62,000 nucleotides of DNA from Lingula anatina. Its lineage: Eukaryota; Brachiopoda; Lingulata; Lingulida; Lingulidae. How positions within the stretch are numbered: position 1 is the stretch's first letter; the number at the start of each line of letters is the position of its first letter. The notes beneath the pieces were generated by a model that saw nothing but the letters and a program-made list of their open reading frames with translations, was not told the origin of the DNA and did no database searches. The position numbers and the translations under genes were made by a program. The DNA lies in the NCBI RefSeq assembly GCF_001039355.2, contig NW_019775580.1, positions 40,060-102,059 on the forward strand. Direction: 5' to 3'. Positions 57,301-62,000 of this stretch are shown here, one piece after another.

Positions 57301-59326
57301 GGCATTTAGCGATCCCAACGAGATGAGGAGGCAATTTTCATATCGTCAGCCGAATATCGTTAGCTATCCGAGCGAACGAGAAGGTAAATTTCATATTCGT
57401 TTTAGGGACTTCGTCAGCAGAAAACCATCAGCGGGAGATAGTTATGGATCCGAGCAAAACGAGAAGGTAATTTGGATAAGGTCGGAGGGAGATCGTCAGC
57501 GATCCGAGGGAAGATTGTCAGTGGAAGATTGTCAGCGGGAGACCCGGTGGTTTGGTTGCGTTCATTAGCAACAGAGTGAAATATACATCTATATAATGTA
57601 TGTTGATGTCACATGGCTGAGATGGTAACAACTGACTACTGAATGGAAATTTTGCATTAAAATCCACGTGCTCTAGCTGATCAGACTGCCACCAAAAAGA
57701 AACTACCAAAATAAGTCCGTAATTGAATTTTATATATATTTTTATATTATTTTATATATATTTTTTATACCCCCCTTTCTTTGAAAATTATTCTTTCTTT
57801 TTTTTTTTCATTTACTTTTTTGTTTTTAAATGTCAAAAAAAGCTATTAATGATAGGTAAGGATCATGGCCAATGAAAAATCAAAATGAACAGAAAAATCG
57901 AAGGCGTTAAAAGTTTTAATTAGACTATGTATACCAGTAATAGACTGAATTTACTGCTATACTTCATCTTCTGCTGTATGCGTTGGCGGCCATATTGGTT
58001 TATCAATACCAGAAACGTGCTAGTATGCAGTCAATTATCCTACTGTGTTCTTCCGACAGGAAATACATTCACAAGAGCCACAAATAAAGTATATCCTTCG
58101 ACTTTTGGTTGTTTTTCAATATTCCCTCAAAAATTGACGGCCATATTGAAACTAAGCTAACTTAACCTTTCTAGCCCTAAAGGATGCATTTCTGTAATGG
58201 ATGTTTACAGGAAAGATCATTGCAGGGTTCGACTATTTGGTATATAGGAGTCAGTGGATATTCGCATGTATTGTGCAATATCACCCAGTGACATCATCAT
58301 GACGTCATTATAAATGTAATAGATGTGCACAATAAGTGTATGTTTCTCAAATTTATTTCGTTTAAGTAAATTTTAGATGTACGTAAAAATGCTGAGTTAG
58401 CATATTTTAAGAAAGCTGCTCATCTGGGTACTTGTGAATTTTGGAGTTGCCCCCCGATCCAAAATTGACAAACACCCAATGGTCATTCATCGTGGAAAGT
58501 TTCTATCAACTTTTACACAATTTTTTGGCTTAGCCGCCTAACTACAAAGCAAATCGTTCTAACTGTGAAAACCATGTGTCTCTGCATCTCTCGCCTTCCA
58601 GGCAGGGTTACATGAACAATGACAAACAATACCTAGTGATATTTATGGTGAATTCCACAAATTTACAGTACATACCGGTTACCCCTCCAACTCCTCCCCC
58701 CTACCCAATCTTGACAGCCACCAGTTGACATCACTTGTTGATCGAAATCTCTACAGCAATTACGTTTTCAGAGAGCACTAAAAAAACTCACTCCGGACCC
58801 ATTCCTAAGTCGTGTTTTTCTTATAATAAGAATTCTTAAATTAACTTAGGAATGACCCGATCACCCCTGAACGCTAATATTTTTCTGTGATACTATTTTG
58901 CAGGCAGCTGTTATAATACGTTTTTAATATAATTGTAACATGCAATACTGACTTAAGCCGTCAACAAATAGATTTACATTTATGCCTTATGTGATCCAAA
59001 AAATTAATGTACATGAAGTAATAAACAATTACATCAGAAGCTACAAACACATCGCGTTCTATGGTCTTTTTCTCATCTTTCCTTCCTTTGCTATTTGACA
59101 TACTCACCGGGACAGGCGCACTCATAGTAAAGGCAAATATCCAAGACATCGAGGTCCGAAAGCACCTTTTCTGGCTTTATTGCTTGTGTCGTTTTCGTAG
59201 TTACAGTGTCAAGGTTTGCTGAATCTGTGCTGAATGTGTTGGTTTCGTACTGCATAATGCTGGTATAATCGTAAGGTGTATTCAGGGTGAAGCTGTTTGT
59301 TAATATAACGAAGTTATGCTCTGTTC
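50253..59326 (-). CDS. Astacin-SUEL-EGF(x5)-PAN protein (gene B), 5' part outside the window
   Basis: Exons 5' to 3': 59326-59108 (end of astacin), 54964-54659 (SUEL lectin), 54464-54336 and 53059-52937 (calcium-binding EGFs, DVNEC and DINEC starts), 52603-52472, 52058-51927 (EGFs), 51701-51498 (Thr/Pro linker [16 protein letters not shown] plus EGF), 50923-50633 (PAN), 50260-50253. They join in one frame, 513 residues. The astacin, SUEL, third EGF and PAN exons have exactly the same lengths as in gene A (219, 306, 132, 291 bases). Upstream exons with signal peptide and HExxH were not found up to 62000. The Met-turn reads SIMQY instead of SIMHY. Either the gene continues past the edge or the catalytic half is lost. 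Without the last splice the PAN exon reads on to 50574. The linker suggests O-glycosylation (inference). Confidence 0.85.
51190..51390. repeat. Two (TA)n tracts flanking a 110-base insert
   Basis: (TA)n at about 51195-51230 and 51343-51384 enclose non-coding sequence containing GACGTCACATTTAAGCC and GAAACCGGTCGGGGC. Unit A has only 'aaatatttttaaatata' at this place (about 35478), so the block is an insertion, possibly a short element targeting TA repeats. Confidence 0.7.
53060..54335. other. Intron of gene B between the two calcium-binding EGF exons
   Basis: No extra exon seen. A CT run lies at 53128-53139. The part 53480-54290 has repeated words such as AAGGTCA and 'tgaccttgaaa' that look like a diverged dispersed repeat; class unknown. 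Confidence 0.45.
56570..56910 (+). repeat. Degenerate subrepeats of the long-TIR element (left cluster)
   Basis: Recurring words GCAATTTTCATATTCG, GATCCGA(G/C)CGAGACG and AGCGGGAGATCGTC at irregular spacing of about 55-130 bases. Frames across them (56415-56876) are open by composition, probably not coding. Confidence 0.7.
56927..57334 (-). CDS. Unassigned 135-codon frame inside the long-TIR element
   Basis: Starts [20 protein letters not shown] and continues with [20 protein letters not shown] and [15 protein letters not shown]. It lies between the two subrepeat clusters, has balanced composition and six cysteines, and no recognised domain. It may be a gene carried by the element, a captured host fragment, or a chance frame. 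An overlapping + frame (56985-57203) is Arg-rich and looks like its shadow. Confidence 0.3.
   Translation of the reverse strand: MPPHLVGIAKCHLLRMPYNEIVYGFPCDFYGIVNDYGLRQIPLHYMLVPCLAANKYELKDIKGNSVCRLKQIIPSPFSLSAVAARLPCGFLEDRRCRRIFLGFLAPTWSKEETHNFKFVHVNYNILKIFAIVMPP
57300..57545 (+). repeat. Degenerate subrepeats of the long-TIR element (right cluster)
   Basis: Same vocabulary as the left cluster: CAATTTTCATAT, GATCCGAG, GAGATCGTCAGCG, GAAGATTGTCAGCGGGAGA. Ends about 430 bases before the right arm. Confidence 0.7.
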
Positions 59327-59425
59327 CTTTTTGTTTAAAAAGAAAATGTGAACCATATTAGAGGATGCATGGTCATATGTTTTTATGTACGGGATAAATA
59401 TGTAATATTGGTTTTATTTATGATA

Positions 59426-59469
<44 letters not shown>

Positions 59470-59473
59470 TAAC

Positions 59474-59515
<42 letters not shown>

Positions 59516-60519
59516 AGTGAGTGTGTTTGTGCAAGAAAAATTAAATATATAGTACTGGTCAGCATCATAGAACAAGAAAAAATGAATAATGAAGCTGAGC
59601 GTAGCAACACCTATATCACCGTATCCTGAGAGGCAATATTCTATCAACAAACTCTGGACCGTGTACCGAAAACTAATTAGGTACATTAAACACCCAAATC
59701 CAATATAGAGGTGCAATTGAGGTCTAAAATATTTAGTGCACAAACTGCAAACTATGTTTGATTATTATAGGACCCCACATGAAGAAGTTTGTATCAATTT
59801 TCATTCTCCTGGAACCATGATTAATAAAAAAAATCATCGTCTAACCAAAAAATAAAAGAAAAAGAAACATACGCTACTGTCACAAATGCAAAACGCTCAA
59901 CTGTGATTTTTGAAAATCAAGCAAGCCAAAAAAAAAAAGTTATTAAATTTAGAACAATGCTAGTCGGCCAAAATTTTTTGAAAAAGTCTTCCATGCAAGC
60001 ATGTAATAGTTGAAGCCAAAAGTGTCACCAAATTGCCCTACCAATTTAAAGACAAAATTGGCATAACTTTTGAATGGACTGAAATATCCATTTAAGGTTT
60101 TCTGGAAAGTTACACTATGCCAAGAAGAATCTGTCAAGATATCATTTTCTGGAACTTATCCATTATTTCCATGGCAAATGTTGCTAACTATCAATAGCGA
60201 TCAGTACTTTTTTCAATCTTAAAGCTTCAGAATCACTGCCCAAAGGCTACTTTTGAATGAAAATAATTCTAAAAAATGCGCTGAAAACAAAAATAATGGC
60301 TTCTGATGTATCTGTTGCTATGGAAACTGTCATTATAATAGCTGTTGCTATGGTTACAGTTTGAATTATTTTTTACACATTATCATGATTTTTTTTTTAA
60401 AACTGAATATGAAGTGAGAAACACTTAGTACTCAATATATAAATTAAAGTTGAACAGTACAGAAATGCAATGTAAATGTTGTTGCCATGGCAACAATATT
60501 ACAATGGCAATTGCATATA
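59327..60519. other. Upstream intron of gene B, no exon found
   Basis: Up to about 59430 it still matches unit A. Beyond the CA/TG palindrome it does not. The expected HExxH exon, about 380 bases upstream in gene A, is not present here. Confidence 0.5.
59432..59511. repeat. (CA)n - spacer - (TG)n palindromic microsatellite
   Basis: About 17 CA units, GATAACCATG, then about 17 TG units. The two arms are complementary and could form a long hairpin. Confidence 0.95.
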
Positions 60520-60978
60520 CAACATTGGTCAAAAAGGTTGTCCCATCCCGGCGCAAATAACAGAATTGTTACCCATGTTGAAGGCCTGTTGCGCCGTCTA
60601 CAGGAGATAATTGCAGTACGCGGTAGACGCACACACAGTTAGGCACGTGATCTTTAACGAGCACACCCTAATGCTAATTGAATTGTGTGAATTTGGTGAC
60701 ATTTGATGGCGTCTTTTCAATTTTATAGACATTTCTTTACATCTGTAAAAGTCACAGTGAAACAGTCGATTTGAGGGGGTACCTCTTATAAATTTTAATA
60801 AATGGTATAAAATATGTATATTTTCACCACTATTTTGTATTTTTTAAACCATTTATCATGTCAGACACGGTATCCGTAATTAAAAGCACTATTTCTAACA
60901 GTTCACAGCTGTGAGGTGATCATTTGTAAATAAAAGTACATGGAAATAGGGGTGGGACAACCTTTTTGACCAATGTTG
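60520..60978. mobile_element. 459-bp Tc1/mariner-type MITE, complete
   Basis: Ends start CAACATTGGTCAAAAAGG and are exactly inverted for 26 bases; TA duplications at 60518-60519 and 60979-60980. No coding content. A truncated copy lies at 41097-41481 in gene A intron 1. Confidence 0.9.
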
Positions 60979-60980
60979 TA

Positions 60981-62000
60981 TATACTATTCAGTCATATGG
61001 CAACTGGCTGAAAAACGTAACGTCATGGCGGTTATTTGAAACTTTTCAGTGAGTCCGCGCCACGAAGTAGCACCGTTTCTGGACATCTGCGATGGCTGAC
61101 GTGAAAAACCGTACCTTGCAAATAAAATCATTTTAAAAACAAACCAGGGCGTTTTGAGTTGTGATTTTGTAAAGATATTAAGAAAAGTTCATGCTCTTAC
61201 TCGTGATTTCAAAGGATTACTGAAACATCCACAAATTTAAATGAAAAAAGTTCACGATTTTGAATTTTTGAAAAAAAATCGATCCAAAATTTCAAATACG
61301 ATTTTTAATCTATTAAGTATTTGCAAAAAAATATCAAGATTTACATCGTTTACTTTTCATGCAACTTTAAGTGATCCTTTCCCATTAAAAGTCAAATTAT
61401 GCCAAGTGTCTGCTACAAATTGAACTCCCCTACACCAAGTGGAAATGTGCGTGCAGTGCTAAATTCTGAAGTCGTTTTGTTTGCTGAAATTTGATAATGG
61501 AGATAAACAACAGAGGTTGAGACCTAGTACGTAATGGTGAACAAATTGGATACTCTGATGCAAGGTCGATCTTTCATTCAAAATTGTGCAGACTGCTGTA
61601 TGACGACAAATTTCGTGAAGAACTCTCATCGCCAGTGCAGAACTGCAGGTGCAATAATGATAAAAATCGTCGTCTTTGAATTAAGACATCCTGGAAGGTA
61701 AAAGTGATTCTAACACATTGGTTTTTGATGATAATTATTGGAAATATAGTTTTTTTTTACTGAAGTAAAAGATAAGTACTTTGATTTTCGATATTTAAAA
61801 AATGTCAGCAGATCTTCACTTGCTTCTGTATTGGAAAATATGAATATAGGGTCATAAACGCACTTCAACAGCTGGCAAAAAAGTTGCCAGAATAAATTTT
61901 GATGAAACTTGGTAGGTTTATTTTGCGTATTAAAAGTCATCTTCTATCGACTGGAGTAAAGTGCACACTCTCTGTGATAGGAGATATCTCAAAATGTTAC
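60981..62000. other. Right-edge sequence, no gene recognised
   Basis: AT-rich; a short CpG-containing stretch near 61040-61110 has an ATG (61092) followed by only 14 codons. 61855-62000 is copy 2 of the dispersed repeat at 46068-46215. Confidence 0.5.

Larger units (their letters stand above)
55010..58542. mobile_element. 3.5-kb element with roughly 500-600-bp inverted ends, inside gene B intron
   Basis: The left arm (55010 to about 55640) is an inverted copy of the right arm (about 57980 to 58542). For example GTCAGGCGGTTAAG faces CCGCCTAAC, and CTCCACGATGAATGAC faces GTCATTCATCGTGGA-like sequence. Other shared words are CACCCAGTGAC and CTAGCCCTAAAG. Unit A has an uninterrupted site near 36391 (TGTAACAAAGCAAATC), so this is an insertion; ACAAA lies on both sides. 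Arms of this length suggest a MULE-like or foldback element. Inside are degenerate tandem subrepeats and one unassigned minus-strand frame; no transposase recognised. Confidence 0.75.
46413..62000. repeat. Segmental duplication unit B (runs off the right edge)
   Basis: Collinear with unit A from 46413 to about 59400, with unit-specific insertions: sequence including a Tc1 element at 48065-49770, extra EGF exons, and the long-TIR element 55010-58542. Beyond about 59430 no match to 37.3-39.5 kb of unit A was found. Confidence 0.75.

Noticed and set aside
59348-59743. Frames over the CA/TG tract
   Set aside because: Translated dinucleotide repeats (His-Thr and Val-Cys runs).
1-62000. tRNA, rRNA or snRNA genes
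   Set aside because: I saw no convincing cloverleaf or box motifs by eye; a dedicated scan was not possible.

Overview
This is a eukaryotic, animal nuclear window. It has an AT-rich background, GT-AG introns, many microsatellites and many decayed DNA transposons. The gene content (a secreted astacin with SUEL-lectin, EGF and PAN domains, plus a QORL2-type quinone oxidoreductase) and the repeat landscape (Tc1, PIF/Harbinger, piggyBac, hAT, PolB-type Polinton-like remnants, TTAA MITEs) suggest a marine lophotrochozoan, probably a mollusc. The species is an inference and was not tested.

Left third (about 1-22.6 kb): no intact host gene was found. It is a mosaic of broken transposon genes on the + strand: piggyBac, PIF/Harbinger and THAP pieces, a MADF/Myb-like ORF, a hAT C-terminus, a YqaJ-type nuclease remnant, a DUF6729-like fragment and a short LTR. 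Four partial copies of a Polinton-like type-B DNA polymerase are present; three are followed by an SGNH/GDSL-type domain. In one of these SGNH regions a 44-codon segment has expanded into an in-frame 132-bp tandem array with a two-unit higher-order periodicity and 409 open codons.

23.4-30 kb, minus strand: a nine-exon gene for a quinone oxidoreductase-like protein (379 aa). Every exon joins in frame. A hAT-like element with a TACCT target duplication sits in its fifth intron.

30-62 kb: a tandem segmental duplication. Unit A (about 30.0-46.4 kb) holds a complete minus-strand astacin gene, about 502 aa: signal peptide, short propeptide, astacin, SUEL lectin, one EGF, PAN/apple. Unit B (about 46.4 kb to beyond the right edge) holds a paralog with five EGF modules. 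Only the C-terminal part of its astacin domain is in the window, and its Met-turn His is replaced by Gln. Comparing the units exposes insertions with the matching empty site in the other copy: a LINE fragment, a 234-bp element and a 3.5-kb long-TIR element. A nearly complete Tc1 element and several MITEs also lie here.

The three single N bases (18398, 33682, 43514) each lie at or near a junction of near-identical duplicated sequence, so local duplication there may be an assembly product.
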